Shown: positions 39,781 through 49,013 of the stretch, piece after piece
Layout of the letters: each line of letters begins with the position of its first letter
How positions within the stretch are numbered: position 1 is the stretch's first letter
NCBI GenBank assembly: GCA_019745325.1
Contig: JAIETK010000014.1
Location: 43,102 to 107,101, forward strand
DNA length: 64,000 nucleotides
From: Nitrosomonas sp.
GTDB taxonomy: Bacteria > Pseudomonadota > Gammaproteobacteria > Burkholderiales > Nitrosomonadaceae
Direction: 5' to 3'
Translations under genes and position numbers: made by a program
The notes under the pieces: model-generated
Seen by the model: only the letters and a program-made list of their open reading frames with translations
Databases searched by the model: none
What the model was told of the DNA's origin: nothing

Positions 39781-42700
39781 TATGCCGCCTCCTGCAGAGG
39801 GACTGCTTCGACGCTTGGGATGACGTGCAGGCTGTCTTGCAGTGCGGGTGATTGATTGACTTGCGCGCGCAGAAAATCTTGCGCTTGTGCGTGCGTGGCA
39901 AAATAAGCATTTTTGCTATGCGGACTGTTGTTCATCGTCGAAGCGACTACGTAGCCGGTTTCTTTCACCACAATTTTCTGCTCGACCGGTGCTTTCTGCG
40001 TCTTATAGTTTGCCGAAAGCGCTGATTTCGACGCGGCGTTGCGGCCCAGGAAGTGGTTGAAAAATTCGGCGCCGATGGCGACAAAGCGGATCAGCAGCGA
40101 AATGAAATTGTTGTCGATAATGTTTTGCTCGTAACGCACGATCCGTTTAACCGCTGCGGACGATTTCAATTGTTGGTTGCTGACCGACAATTCGATACCG
40201 GCATTTTGCTTTTCGTACGCGGGCGCGCTCAATTTATTGGCATCGCTTAGGTTTTTATATTGCGCGGTGGCAAACGATTCTTTGGTATCCGCCGCCTTCG
40301 CCAAACCGGTGTCGATCACTTCGACGGTCAATCGTTTGGCGTCTTTCGGTTTCTGATTGCCGACTTTGTCGAGATCCAAATCGAGCGGAATGGCGCGCTG
40401 GTTGACGCGCAATACGCCGACCGGATGCAGAATCAAATCGCTGGTGCTTTCAATCGCGCGCAGCGATACCAGCAATTGATTGGACGCGGGTAGTTCGGCC
40501 GTCCAGTTTTCCAGCTTCTCGAATTCCGCTGCGATGAGCGGCATGATGTCGATGGCTGGCAGTGTCGTATTTTCGTCTTCGCCCCAGGTATGACTAAAGG
40601 GTACATCAATATCCCAGAATAGCAGCGAAATCGAACCTTCGCCCTCGATATGCCATGGCGAGGTGCCTTCCAGTTCGCCGCGCATTCGCACGCTGAAAAA
40701 GCCGATGCCGAACACTTTGACCTCAAACGATGCGGAAACGGTAATGATGAAGTAGAACGGCGAGAACTGGAACAATGCATCAAAACCGATATGACCGGAG
40801 ATATTAAAAGCGCTGAGCCCGAAATAAACTTCCGCTTTGGCGCCGAATTGCACGGTATTGGAAGTCACCGCGAAATACCCTTCCACCCCGATACGAGCAA
40901 ATGAGGTGTTCAGAATATTGATGGCAATTCGATTAGGATTGGGAAAAGGCAGTGGCGGCGGCTTGAAGGAAGGGTGGAAGCCGCCGACACTGATCACAAA
41001 ATTGGCATTGTCGCCCCAGGCGATCAATAGCCCCATATCGCCGTCGATGGTGAGAAAAATCACCCGCGAATCGTACAAACTGGCATAAAACCACAAGCGC
41101 TGCTTGTCGACTTCCAAGGCGCCGATGAAACTGACCTGAATGATGATCAACGCAGCATCTTCGTCAGGCAACGCAACTTTCAACACGCCGAGAATGGCGA
41201 TGTTTCCCGGCGGTATTTCGATGATGATGCCGAGTGAAGCGCTGACCAGTGTCGGTGTTCCCCAACCCAGCTTAGCCATTGGGCCGATCAGAAATACATC
41301 TTGCGCGGGCGGGAAGAACTGACGCAGATCGCTGATGATGCGCGGCGCATTCTCGATGATATTGTCCGGGAACATGATGCTGTCGATTGAACCCGTGCGC
41401 ACGCCGGCGGCGATGATCTCCAATTCCATCGTGCGGTTTAGGCCGAGTAATCCACCGACTGCATTCAAGGTAAAGCCGAAACCCAATTGCAGCGGCGTGC
41501 CGAATTCGGCGCTGAGTATGATCAGCAATGAGAAGCCGTCGGAACCGTCGGGCATGCGCGTCGTGATCAAGCCGATCGCTTTCACCGTGACAATGCCGCT
41601 GAACATCAACTCCAGCGCACCGGCGTATTCTTCCTTATCGAAATCAAAATAAAGATAACCACCGCCTTTGACGATGCCGACATCGAGCGACAAGCCCACG
41701 CCGTTAGGCGGTTTGAAACCCAGACTGATATCAACCGGTCCGGCATTGCCGCTGCGGTTGTCGACTAAGGCAAAGTCGATCGCCAGACCGATGTTTTCGA
41801 CGACGGCGGCGAGCGGACCCAATGCGGCTTTGATATCCGCAGAGACAGCAGTGGGGAATTTGTTGTTGTCGATGCCGACCGAAAAAGTAAGTGCGCTGAC
41901 ATCCACCGGTCCGAGATTCAGGTGCAGCGGCAGTTGGATTTCCAGCGCGCTGCTGCCGACGAAAAACAAGCCGTTGCTGCTGTTGTAGCCGAATGCCATG
42001 CCGAAATCGGAATTGAGCTGGATGCCGCTTAGAATGTCGGTGAGGAAACCGTCGCCGTCGGCAAACGAGATCGATAGTTTACCGGCGCCGATTTCACCGC
42101 CGACGGTAAAATCGGCTGCCGATTGTCCGCCGCTGCCTTGAATCCGGCCGCCGAAGCTGATGCCGAATTTGCCGACTTCCAACCGGCTGCCATCCGGGTC
42201 GCCGATCAACAGATACGGTGTTGCCGCTTGCGTGCGGTCGGCGCTGACGCTGAGGTTCAACGAACCGGAAACCGTATCCGCTGCGGAGGTATGAAAAGTG
42301 AATTTGGCGGGCGGCTGAATCACCAGTTCAGCACCGAACGGCAGCGTGGCTTGCAAATCCAACGTGACTTTCAGATCGTTAGCGGCAAATTCGATTTTAC
42401 CGGGACTGAGATTCTGTCGGACCGATAAACTCAAGCCATTGGGGTTGAGATCGGTGCGCGGCCGTAATTGGAAGATGACCGCTTCGAGAATCGGTGTGGG
42501 CGTGGTGTCGTCATAGAAAGCCGGGGCTTTGAGATGCAGCAACAGACGTTCGAGCCGCTGCAACAAATTCGCCGCATCCAGGCTGTTGCTGCCCCAGTTG
42601 TAGTGCGACTGCAATGCCGATACCGGCGATTCCAGCCACTTGCCCAGTTCGTTGAAATGAAAGGTGGAGATGGTGAATTCCGGATTGCCCGGATCGGTGG

Positions 42701-43178
42701 AGCCAATGTTGTTACGTTGACGCTCGAGTATGCCCAGCAGCTCGAGGAATTCGTTGATACCGTTGGCGGCATCCAGCGTGCGGACCAGCAAGTAGTTAAA
42801 CAGACGCTCGGCGAAATGACTGGAAACGTTCGCCGGAATACCGCCGATCCCTTGCACGGCGGTCTGCAACTGATCGATTTTCTGAATGGCGGTGATGACT
42901 TGGCTGATCAGTTCCGCGCTGATCGCGATAATTTGCCCAATGTCTTCCGCCTCAATCGCTTCCGCCAAATCCCCGGCTTTTTGCAACACGGTTTTGCTGC
43001 TGGCGACCAGCGCTTGCATCGGTGAAGCCAGCGACGATACCTGGCCGCTGTTGAGCATGATGCCGAGTTCGGCAAACGTCTGCACCGCGCGCGAACTACT
43101 CAGCTCGCGTTCCAGCGGCTCCAGCACATTGGAAATTTGCAGCAGAACGCGCTGCAAGGTGTTCACTTCACTTGACAT
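39780..43178 (-). CDS. DUF6603-type protein (1132 aa)
   Basis: 1132 residues. The central part (about 550-870) is a long run of alternating hydrophobic strands. It includes GLLGLNRTMELEIIAAGVRTG, PRIISDLRQFFPPAQDVFLIGPMAKLGWGTPTLV (core GPMAKLGWGTPTLV) and LWFYASLYDSRVIFLTIDGDMGLL. I recognise this as the DUF6603 core, from memory of the family. The N-terminal 250 residues are helical, and the remainder looks like a large beta structure, with a variable C-terminal 200 residues. No signal peptide. The ribosome binding site GAGGAG is strong; the start overlaps the end of the upstream protease gene by 11 bases. Function of the family is unknown. Confidence 0.8.
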   Translation of the reverse strand: MSSEVNTLQRVLLQISNVLEPLERELSSSRAVQTFAELGIMLNSGQVSSLASPMQALVASSKTVLQKAGDLAEAIEAEDIGQIIAISAELISQVITAIQKIDQLQTAVQGIGGIPANVSSHFAERLFNYLLVRTLDAANGINEFLELLGILERQRNNIGSTDPGNPEFTISTFHFNELGKWLESPVSALQSHYNWGSNSLDAANLLQRLERLLLHLKAPAFYDDTTPTPILEAVIFQLRPRTDLNPNGLSLSVRQNLSPGKIEFAANDLKVTLDLQATLPFGAELVIQPPAKFTFHTSAADTVSGSLNLSVSADRTQAATPYLLIGDPDGSRLEVGKFGISFGGRIQGSGGQSAADFTVGGEIGAGKLSISFADGDGFLTDILSGIQLNSDFGMAFGYNSSNGLFFVGSSALEIQLPLHLNLGPVDVSALTFSVGIDNNKFPTAVSADIKAALGPLAAVVENIGLAIDFALVDNRSGNAGPVDISLGFKPPNGVGLSLDVGIVKGGGYLYFDFDKEEYAGALELMFSGIVTVKAIGLITTRMPDGSDGFSLLIILSAEFGTPLQLGFGFTLNAVGGLLGLNRTMELEIIAAGVRTGSIDSIMFPDNIIENAPRIISDLRQFFPPAQDVFLIGPMAKLGWGTPTLVSASLGIIIEIPPGNIAILGVLKVALPDEDAALIIIQVSFIGALEVDKQRLWFYASLYDSRVIFLTIDGDMGLLIAWGDNANFVISVGGFHPSFKPPPLPFPNPNRIAINILNTSFARIGVEGYFAVTSNTVQFGAKAEVYFGLSAFNISGHIGFDALFQFSPFYFIITVSASFEVKVFGIGFFSVRMRGELEGTSPWHIEGEGSISLLFWDIDVPFSHTWGEDENTTLPAIDIMPLIAAEFEKLENWTAELPASNQLLVSLRAIESTSDLILHPVGVLRVNQRAIPLDLDLDKVGNQKPKDAKRLTVEVIDTGLAKAADTKESFATAQYKNLSDANKLSAPAYEKQNAGIELSVSNQQLKSSAAVKRIVRYEQNIIDNNFISLLIRFVAIGAEFFNHFLGRNAASKSALSANYKTQKAPVEQKIVVKETGYVVASTMNNSPHSKNAYFATHAQAQDFLRAQVNQSPALQDSLHVIPSVEAVPLQEAA

Positions 43179-44724
43179 CGGCGGTCTCCTCAGTGAACGC
43201 GGAGCGGGCGGTTAGTTCGTCTGCGGGAAGCGCAACTTCAAACTGTTGCACAAACTCGTGCAAGTTATCGAAACTGTTGATGAATCCCATTACTTCGTCA
43301 AAGTAACGGTTGATTACTCGCTGCAAAGCTGCGCTGCCATGCTGTGTCAATACTTCGGCCATGCGCCGGATCATTTGATCGCGCGTGATGCCTTCCACTT
43401 CAAACGGAATCAGATGTGCGGGATCGCGCGCATTGTTGACGAAGTGCGCCAGGAATGTGGGGCCTTTGCTGCGATGCCAAGCTACCGTGACCGGCCGCCG
43501 GTGATTGACGAGCGCAATCACTTCCTGGCGGTGATCGAGAATCCGCTGGTAAATCTCCGCGCCCTTGCGCGTATTCAAAAAGCGCTCGCGCACTTCGGTG
43601 GTGTGGTTGATGCCGGTGAAAATGCCTTCGACATCGTTCAACGTCTGCCCGGCAGGGCCGACCGGCGGGTTGGCGGTAGTGATGGGGGTGATGCTGAGGT
43701 AGGCCATGACCGGGTGGATATGGCAGGCGAGTGTTCGCGCCGGATTGGCGCTATCTCCTGCGTACAGCAGACCGACTACTTTGTTTTGTGCATTGACGAT
43801 TACAGAGCCTGAGTCGCCTTCATCAGAGAATTTCATTTCTCCATTGCAATTGGGTTGTGTGACTTCGATATAGAGAGCACGGCCTCCGGTGGGATCTATC
43901 GCGGCCGTATCGATGACCTTGCCCGTTGTTTTGCTGGTTCTTCGTCCGACTTTATAAACGACATAATCGCTGCCGCCCAAATCGCTTTGCGCAACACGGG
44001 CGATATCTTCCAGTTTGCTGTTGCCGCCGATATTCAAACCTCGAATTTCATTCTTGTACGATACGCCGCAATTGGTATTGCACCAGCTGGAGATGCAGAT
44101 ATCCAGTTTGGCGATCGCGCAATCCAGGAAATAGTCTTGTGCTGTTTCGCTAGGGTAAGTGTAAGAATAAGGCCCTTGCTGTCCAATGTTATGGATTTTT
44201 CCGATTGGATTGCGCCGTTCTTGTGCGGCATCAATATTGATAGTCCCCGCATTATCGATATAGCGCGGTTGATAAATTGTATCGCCATTGGCTGCGCCAT
44301 TGCTTGCAAGGACATGATTGTTCGATAGCAACACGACGTTTTCCGGTCCGCTGACGCCGTTCAACGTGGCAAAACAACCTAATGTTCCAGAGCCGATTTG
44401 ACTCGAAGCATTCGTCTTGAAATTGGTAATCGATATGCCGCCGATCAGCGGTGAATGTTGATCCAAGTCCTCGCAATGCAATGGTTTGGGTTGTATAACC
44501 AACACCACATCGGTGGGTATACCCTTGTATTCTTTCGGGATGATATCGGCAGGATTCAAATCTTCCGGCTTGCGTTTTTCCTTGACGTACACGCGAAACG
44601 CAATCTGATTGGTGGTTTTGCCGCCGACTTCTTTCAGGCCGTAGCCGACGCCGATCACGCCCGGAATTTTTTTTAGCTCGGTTTCGGCTTCCGCGTGTAA
44701 TGCAGCGAGTTCTTTTTGATCCAT
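43168..44724 (-). CDS. trypsin-like serine peptidase (518 aa)
   Basis: 518 residues starting at the ATG of 44724, where the ribosome binding site GGAGGTGAGG is excellent; the open frame extends further upstream without support. Residues 1-80 form the small alpha/beta domain often placed before bacterial trypsin-like peptidases (IPGVIGVGYGLKE, then IAFRVYVKEK and GIPTDVVLV). The peptidase domain shows the triad: H137 in LLSNNHVLA, D201 in YFLDCAIAKLD and S305 in DEGDSGSVIV. ACHIHPVMAYL follows and is shared with the next peptidase. The C-terminal 150 residues are helical. No signal peptide, so it appears cytoplasmic, unusual for this class. Overlaps both neighbours (1 and 11 bases). Confidence 0.87.
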   Translation of the reverse strand: MDQKELAALHAEAETELKKIPGVIGVGYGLKEVGGKTTNQIAFRVYVKEKRKPEDLNPADIIPKEYKGIPTDVVLVIQPKPLHCEDLDQHSPLIGGISITNFKTNASSQIGSGTLGCFATLNGVSGPENVVLLSNNHVLASNGAANGDTIYQPRYIDNAGTINIDAAQERRNPIGKIHNIGQQGPYSYTYPSETAQDYFLDCAIAKLDICISSWCNTNCGVSYKNEIRGLNIGGNSKLEDIARVAQSDLGGSDYVVYKVGRRTSKTTGKVIDTAAIDPTGGRALYIEVTQPNCNGEMKFSDEGDSGSVIVNAQNKVVGLLYAGDSANPARTLACHIHPVMAYLSITPITTANPPVGPAGQTLNDVEGIFTGINHTTEVRERFLNTRKGAEIYQRILDHRQEVIALVNHRRPVTVAWHRSKGPTFLAHFVNNARDPAHLIPFEVEGITRDQMIRRMAEVLTQHGSAALQRVINRYFDEVMGFINSFDNLHEFVQQFEVALPADELTARSAFTEETADVK

Positions 44725-45653
44725 CACCTCACCTCCATGCGATGCGGAAATAGTTTGGAAATTGAATGAATTTTTTCTGCAGTATCGTACCCGCCCTTTG
44801 GGGTTGATTGGGATGCACAAAAATTGAAACGCCAAGGAATAATTTGCAGAAAACTTAGTACCGGGTGGATATGGCAGGCATAAGCTATGTAAGGGTCGTG
44901 CATGTGCTGACCCCACAATAAGCCGACGGCGCGCTGGTATTGGTCGACCAGCAAGGCACCGGAATCGCCTTTGCGCGAGAACGGGTACAACTCACCTTTT
45001 TCATCCGGTATGGCGCGAATCACCAACGTGTTGTGGCAGCGTCCGCCAGAAACTGTTTCAACCGTGGCTTCGCAGTCAATGACTTTTCCCTGCGCCGCGC
45101 CCTCCCGGCCCGCTAGATGCACCTTGAGTTCCCGGCCTTCGAAGGTGTCGTGCGGATGAATCCTGGCAACTTGGGTGAAATACTGGATTTTACTGTGAAT
45201 CCGCTGCGGATTTTTGTTTTGCTTCAGCAGCAGGCTGGCTGTTGCACAATCGATGTAATAGGGTTTTTCCGGCTCCCCGGGATAAGCGTAGTGATAGTGT
45301 CCGCACATTCCCGTATGATCGATTTTGGCGATGGCGTTTAAGTGTGAGACGTCAAACACGGTTTGATCGCCTTGTTCTTCGTAACCAGGCTGGAAAATTA
45401 TGTCGCCGCATTCGGCATCGTGGGCGAGCAAGACATGCCGATTGGATACCAATACCAGCGACTGCCAGTCCGGTGCGTTTCGTTTCGCGGCAAAAAACCC
45501 CAGTGTTCCCAAACCAATCTGCGTATGATGCGCCCGGCTGGCGCCTTTTAGATTGCTGATAGCGGCCCCGGCGCGCGGCAACGATGCTGCAGCGGAATGC
45601 CGGATGGTGCTATCCGGATAACCGGACAGTTTGAACGAGATGTTTGCAGCCAT
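44724..45653 (-). CDS. trypsin-like serine peptidase (309 aa), paralogue of the next gene
   Basis: First gene of the six-gene operon, 309 residues. The catalytic triad is visible: H73 in LVSNRHVLLAHD, D135 in YYIDCATASLL and S231 in SRKGDSGALLV. It shares these blocks, a GLGTLGFF strand and the C-terminal ACHIHPVLSFL with the 518-aa peptidase next door, so the pair arose by duplication. It lacks the N-terminal alpha/beta domain and the helical tail of that protein. No signal peptide. Ribosome binding site AGGCGG before the ATG. Its TGA overlaps the next ATG by one base (TGATG). Confidence 0.85.
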   Translation of the reverse strand: MAANISFKLSGYPDSTIRHSAAASLPRAGAAISNLKGASRAHHTQIGLGTLGFFAAKRNAPDWQSLVLVSNRHVLLAHDAECGDIIFQPGYEEQGDQTVFDVSHLNAIAKIDHTGMCGHYHYAYPGEPEKPYYIDCATASLLLKQNKNPQRIHSKIQYFTQVARIHPHDTFEGRELKVHLAGREGAAQGKVIDCEATVETVSGGRCHNTLVIRAIPDEKGELYPFSRKGDSGALLVDQYQRAVGLLWGQHMHDPYIAYACHIHPVLSFLQIIPWRFNFCASQSTPKGGYDTAEKIHSISKLFPHRMEVR

Positions 45654-46081
45654 AGTAACCGCCTATTAATTAAGCTCAGCAACCGTACGATTGCACAGTT
45701 GCACTTGTCTTAATAATTCAACCAGTCACTTCTGTCATAAAAATGACCGGGTTTGATCGGATGCAGTGACGCTTGTAAAACTCACCAGTGTTGCTGGGAA
45801 TTTTCGCGATGCTTAAAACTTGACTGAATTCACCGATCCACAAAAGTATGCAGATCGGTTTTATCTCGATTGAGGGTCTTTTAGGTGGGTTTTGATGCAG
45901 CTAATAATGGGATAACCCTTTATTATTATTTGTTTTTTCTATTGGTGTAGAAAAATATTAACCCCGATATGATTTGGACTATACTGAAAAGAAAAAAAGC
46001 TGTCAAACGGGTTGATTAGTTTTTAATCCGGTATTTTCAATGTAAGAATCACGCATAACGGCTCATAAATAAGGTGAAAAA
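45654..46081. other. divergent intergenic region of the giant-protein operon
   Basis: 428 bases without a gene, between the minus-strand six-gene operon and the plus-strand membrane protein. A TATACT at 45980-45985 may be the -10 of the plus-strand gene, giving a leader of about 95 bases; its -35 is poor. Ribosome binding site AAGGTG precedes the 46082 ATG. No convincing promoter for the minus-strand operon was found by eye, and no CRISPR or long repeat is present. Confidence 0.4.
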
Positions 46082-47092
46082 ATGCTGAATTCCTCGATCT
46101 TGGATATTGCGTTAGGGATGGTTTTTCTTTTTGTGTTGATCAGTTTGCTTTGTTCGGCAATCAACGAGATGCTGGCGCAATTTTTGCGCATGCGTGCGAA
46201 AAATCTCGAAGCGGGATTGATGAATCTGTTGCAATCGGGTGAAGGCAACAAACTGGTGGAGGATCTTTATAAGCATCCATTGATCAACGGACTTTCAAAA
46301 ACAGGGCAAAAGCCTTCGTATATTCCACCAAAAAGTTTTACCTTGGCATTGATCGATATCGTATGCGGCAGTACCGGCAAGCTGCCGGCAAACAACCAAT
46401 CTTTAATCGACGCGATTGAAAAACAAAGCACGATCGCGAAAACTGAGGCAGGCCGGTCAATTATTCTGCTGCTGCACGAGGCCGGAGACGACTTCGAAAA
46501 AGGACGGAAAAATCTGGAAAACTGGTATAACGATGCAATGGATCGAGTCGGCGGCTGGTACAAACAGAAAACGCAAGTGATTATTTTTACCATTGCTTTT
46601 GTTGTTTGCACTGCCTTGAATATCGACGCCATCAAAATTTCCCAAACTTTGTGGACCGATATCGCGCTCAGGCAGGCGCTGGTTCAAGCGGCTTCTTCGA
46701 TGGATGTTGCAAGTTTGATGGATCAAGGATTGGTCGAACAGAAATCAGCGCCGGCTGGTGATGCAGCAGTTGCGGCGCAGCCAAACGAGCAGACAATGGT
46801 TGGAGATTCCATGGAGAATGTTCAGCGATCCGCTAAGACCGCCGGAGTATTGGTTGAACAAATTAAAGCATTGCATCTGCCGATTGGCTGGAAAGAAATG
46901 AAGAATGGAACGGAAGTTTGGGTATGCAAGGAACTCGATTTAATGGGATGGATTATCAAAATCATGGGCATTCTGATCACGACTTTTGCCGGATCGCTTG
47001 GCGCGCCATTTTGGTTTCAGTTGTTGAATAAGATTGTCGATCTGCGGGCGGCGGGTAAGCAACCTGGGAAATCAAATGTTGGCGCGCGATAA
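46082..47092 (+). CDS. membrane protein of unknown function beside the giant-protein operon
   Basis: 336 residues with three hydrophobic helices: residues 6-28 at the N-terminus, about 163-184, and about 293-312. The segment after the last helix, AGSLGAPFWFQLLNKIVDLRAAGK, is a pattern I associate with a widespread but unnamed bacterial membrane family. A soluble part of about 130 residues lies between helices one and two, and an acidic Ala/Gln-rich stretch between two and three. Divergently transcribed from the six-gene operon across 428 bases. A link with it is inferred from position only. Confidence 0.75.
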   Translation: MLNSSILDIALGMVFLFVLISLLCSAINEMLAQFLRMRAKNLEAGLMNLLQSGEGNKLVEDLYKHPLINGLSKTGQKPSYIPPKSFTLALIDIVCGSTGKLPANNQSLIDAIEKQSTIAKTEAGRSIILLLHEAGDDFEKGRKNLENWYNDAMDRVGGWYKQKTQVIIFTIAFVVCTALNIDAIKISQTLWTDIALRQALVQAASSMDVASLMDQGLVEQKSAPAGDAAVAAQPNEQTMVGDSMENVQRSAKTAGVLVEQIKALHLPIGWKEMKNGTEVWVCKELDLMGWIIKIMGILITTFAGSLGAPFWFQLLNKIVDLRAAGKQPGKSNVGAR

Positions 47093-47120
47093 TGCGTTGA
47101 TAGATAAATCGCTTTAGAAT

Positions 47121-47918
47121 TTAGCAAGCAAGAATGCGAGTAATGTTCTGCGTTACTTTGTCCGGATGAAACGGTTTGATGATGTAACCTTTTGCTCCGG
47201 AACTTGCAGCGCGATTGAATGTTTCACGATTGGCGGCAGCGGTAATCATTACAGCCTTGGTTAACGGGTTTTGATCACGTATGATTTTTAGCGCTTCCAG
47301 GCCATTCATTACCGGCATCTCATAATCCAAGCAAACGATATCGGGATTATGTGCCGATACAAGCTCAACCGCTTGCTGGCCGTGATGAGCTTCACCAACA
47401 ACGTGGACGCCCATATGAGACAGGATCGCCATTAATAAACGGCGCAGTGTTTGACTGTCATCAGCGACCACCGCTGTGGCATGAAACGGTTTATCTTTAA
47501 AGGGATTACGTTTTTTCTCGGCAATCATCAAAAGCCGTTGCGCATGCGCTACTTTCTGTAATACATTGATAATTTGCGCCTGAGAAAACGGCTTATAGAT
47601 AAATCCAGCGGTTCCTGCTTCTGCGGCGGTATGTTCAAGATCCCGGTTACTGCTGCCGGTGATCATGATTACCGCTATTTGTGGATAATTTGAATGAATC
47701 TGAGCCAACAGCGTAAGGCCGTCGGCATCGGGTAAATTGTAATCGAGGCAAATAATGTGCGGATTCAGGCTGGCGATCGCAGCAAGTAATTTTGCGCCGC
47801 TGCCAAGTTCACCGACGACATCATAATCATCATTATGAAGCAGTGCTCGCAAAACGCTACGAATGGAAATGGAATCATCGACGATTAGAATGCGCAATTT
47901 ATTATGTGAAAGCATCAT
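47121..47918 (-). CDS. tandem receiver-domain response regulator
   Basis: 265 residues made only of two CheY-like receiver domains. The first has D14/D15, phospho-acceptor D59, T87 and K109; the second has D153/D154, acceptor D198, T226 and K248. All five key positions are intact in both. There is no output domain, so signalling must pass to a partner protein, as in chemotaxis-type or phosphorelay regulators. No histidine kinase is adjacent. It lies between the membrane protein and tyrA. The partner is unknown. Confidence 0.92.
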   Translation of the reverse strand: MMLSHNKLRILIVDDSISIRSVLRALLHNDDYDVVGELGSGAKLLAAIASLNPHIICLDYNLPDADGLTLLAQIHSNYPQIAVIMITGSSNRDLEHTAAEAGTAGFIYKPFSQAQIINVLQKVAHAQRLLMIAEKKRNPFKDKPFHATAVVADDSQTLRRLLMAILSHMGVHVVGEAHHGQQAVELVSAHNPDIVCLDYEMPVMNGLEALKIIRDQNPLTKAVMITAAANRETFNRAASSGAKGYIIKPFHPDKVTQNITRILAC

Positions 47919-48094
47919 CGTTTCTATTTTTCGCTAAAGATATGTTTTTGTTTGATAAAAGACAGCGGACTATTGAGCGAGAGAATTTCAGAGTTTTTCA
48001 TGCTTCTTTTGTGCCGAGGTTAAATAGCATTAGATTTCGGCAAGAAACAGAATATATTTTGTAAATCTATTCCTCTTTAATTATAAGAATATTC

Positions 48095-48988
48095 TTACTC
48101 TATGGATTTGTTTTTCAACCAATCTTCCCGTAAACCCCGCGCTTGCGAAAATGCTTGTCCTAACCCTTCACCGTCATGTTTCTCCAGCATTTCCCGCAGG
48201 CTGTGCAACTCATTCTGGTACGCCGCAATCTGCTCAAGCAGCGCCTCCCTATTTGCCAGACAAATGTCGCGCCACATTTCCGGGGAACTGCTGGCGATGC
48301 GGGTGAAGTCACGGAAGCCGCTGCCGGCGAAGCGCAGCAAGTTTTCCGGTTGATCGGTACTATGCTGCAGGTGATTCATCAGCGTGAACGCCAGCAGGTG
48401 CGGCAAGTGGCTGGTCGCGGCGAGCACGCGGTCGTGTTCGTCGGCGGGCATCAGCGATACGTTGGCGCCGCAGGCTTGCCATAAGTGACGGATACGTTCG
48501 ACTGCTTCCATGCTGGTTTCCGGCAGCGGCGTCAGGATTACATGTTTATTAGCGTATAAATCCGCTTGCGACGCTTGCACGCCACTGTGCTCGGCACCGG
48601 CGATCGGGTGTCCGGGGACGAAATGATGGCGGTTCTGTAACGGCAAGTAGTGGCGCGCGGCGGTGACGACATCTTGTTTGGTGCTGCCTGCGTCGGTGAT
48701 GAGCGTGTGGGCGTGCAAATGCGGGGCAATGTGTTCCATGGTCACGGCGGTCTGGCCGACCGGCATCGCCAGGAACACCAGATCGGCATTATGTAGCGCC
48801 GCTGCGGTATCGGTGGCGATTTCGTCGATCACACCCAGTTCGACAGCACGCTGCATATTGGCCGGGCTGCGGCCGATGCCGGTGATCTGTTGGACCAGAC
48901 CCGCCTTGCGTAGCGCCAGTGCGAACGATCCGCCGATCAGACCGACGCCGATGATGACCAATTTTTTCAAAGCGGTGGCAGTTGTCAT
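48095..48988 (-). CDS. tyrA: prephenate dehydrogenase TyrA
   Basis: Oxidative decarboxylation of prephenate (or arogenate) to the tyrosine precursor. 297 residues: NAD(P) Rossmann fold starting with VIIGVGLIGGSFALALRKAG, then the helical dimerisation domain. The catalytic His segment is visible as FVPGHPIAGAEHSGV. No ACT domain. Last gene of the gyrA-serC-serA-pheA-hisC-tyrA operon, 25 bases after hisC. In many betaproteobacteria aroA comes next; here it does not. Confidence 0.95.
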   Translation of the reverse strand: MTTATALKKLVIIGVGLIGGSFALALRKAGLVQQITGIGRSPANMQRAVELGVIDEIATDTAAALHNADLVFLAMPVGQTAVTMEHIAPHLHAHTLITDAGSTKQDVVTAARHYLPLQNRHHFVPGHPIAGAEHSGVQASQADLYANKHVILTPLPETSMEAVERIRHLWQACGANVSLMPADEHDRVLAATSHLPHLLAFTLMNHLQHSTDQPENLLRFAGSGFRDFTRIASSSPEMWRDICLANREALLEQIAAYQNELHSLREMLEKHDGEGLGQAFSQARGLREDWLKNKSIE

Positions 48989-49013
48989 GGCAGTGACCCC
49001 GGATAGTGTGAAA

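Noticed and set aside
43168-44916. longer start of the 518-aa peptidase at 44916
   Set aside because: The extra 64 residues overlap the upstream peptidase gene in another frame and lack a ribosome binding site, whereas the ATG at 44724 has an excellent one.
28877-45653. prophage or contractile injection system interpretation of the large-gene operon
   Set aside because: No sheath, tube, baseplate, terminase, portal, integrase or AAA+ chaperone is recognisable, and no attachment repeats flank the operon; size of the proteins alone is not evidence.
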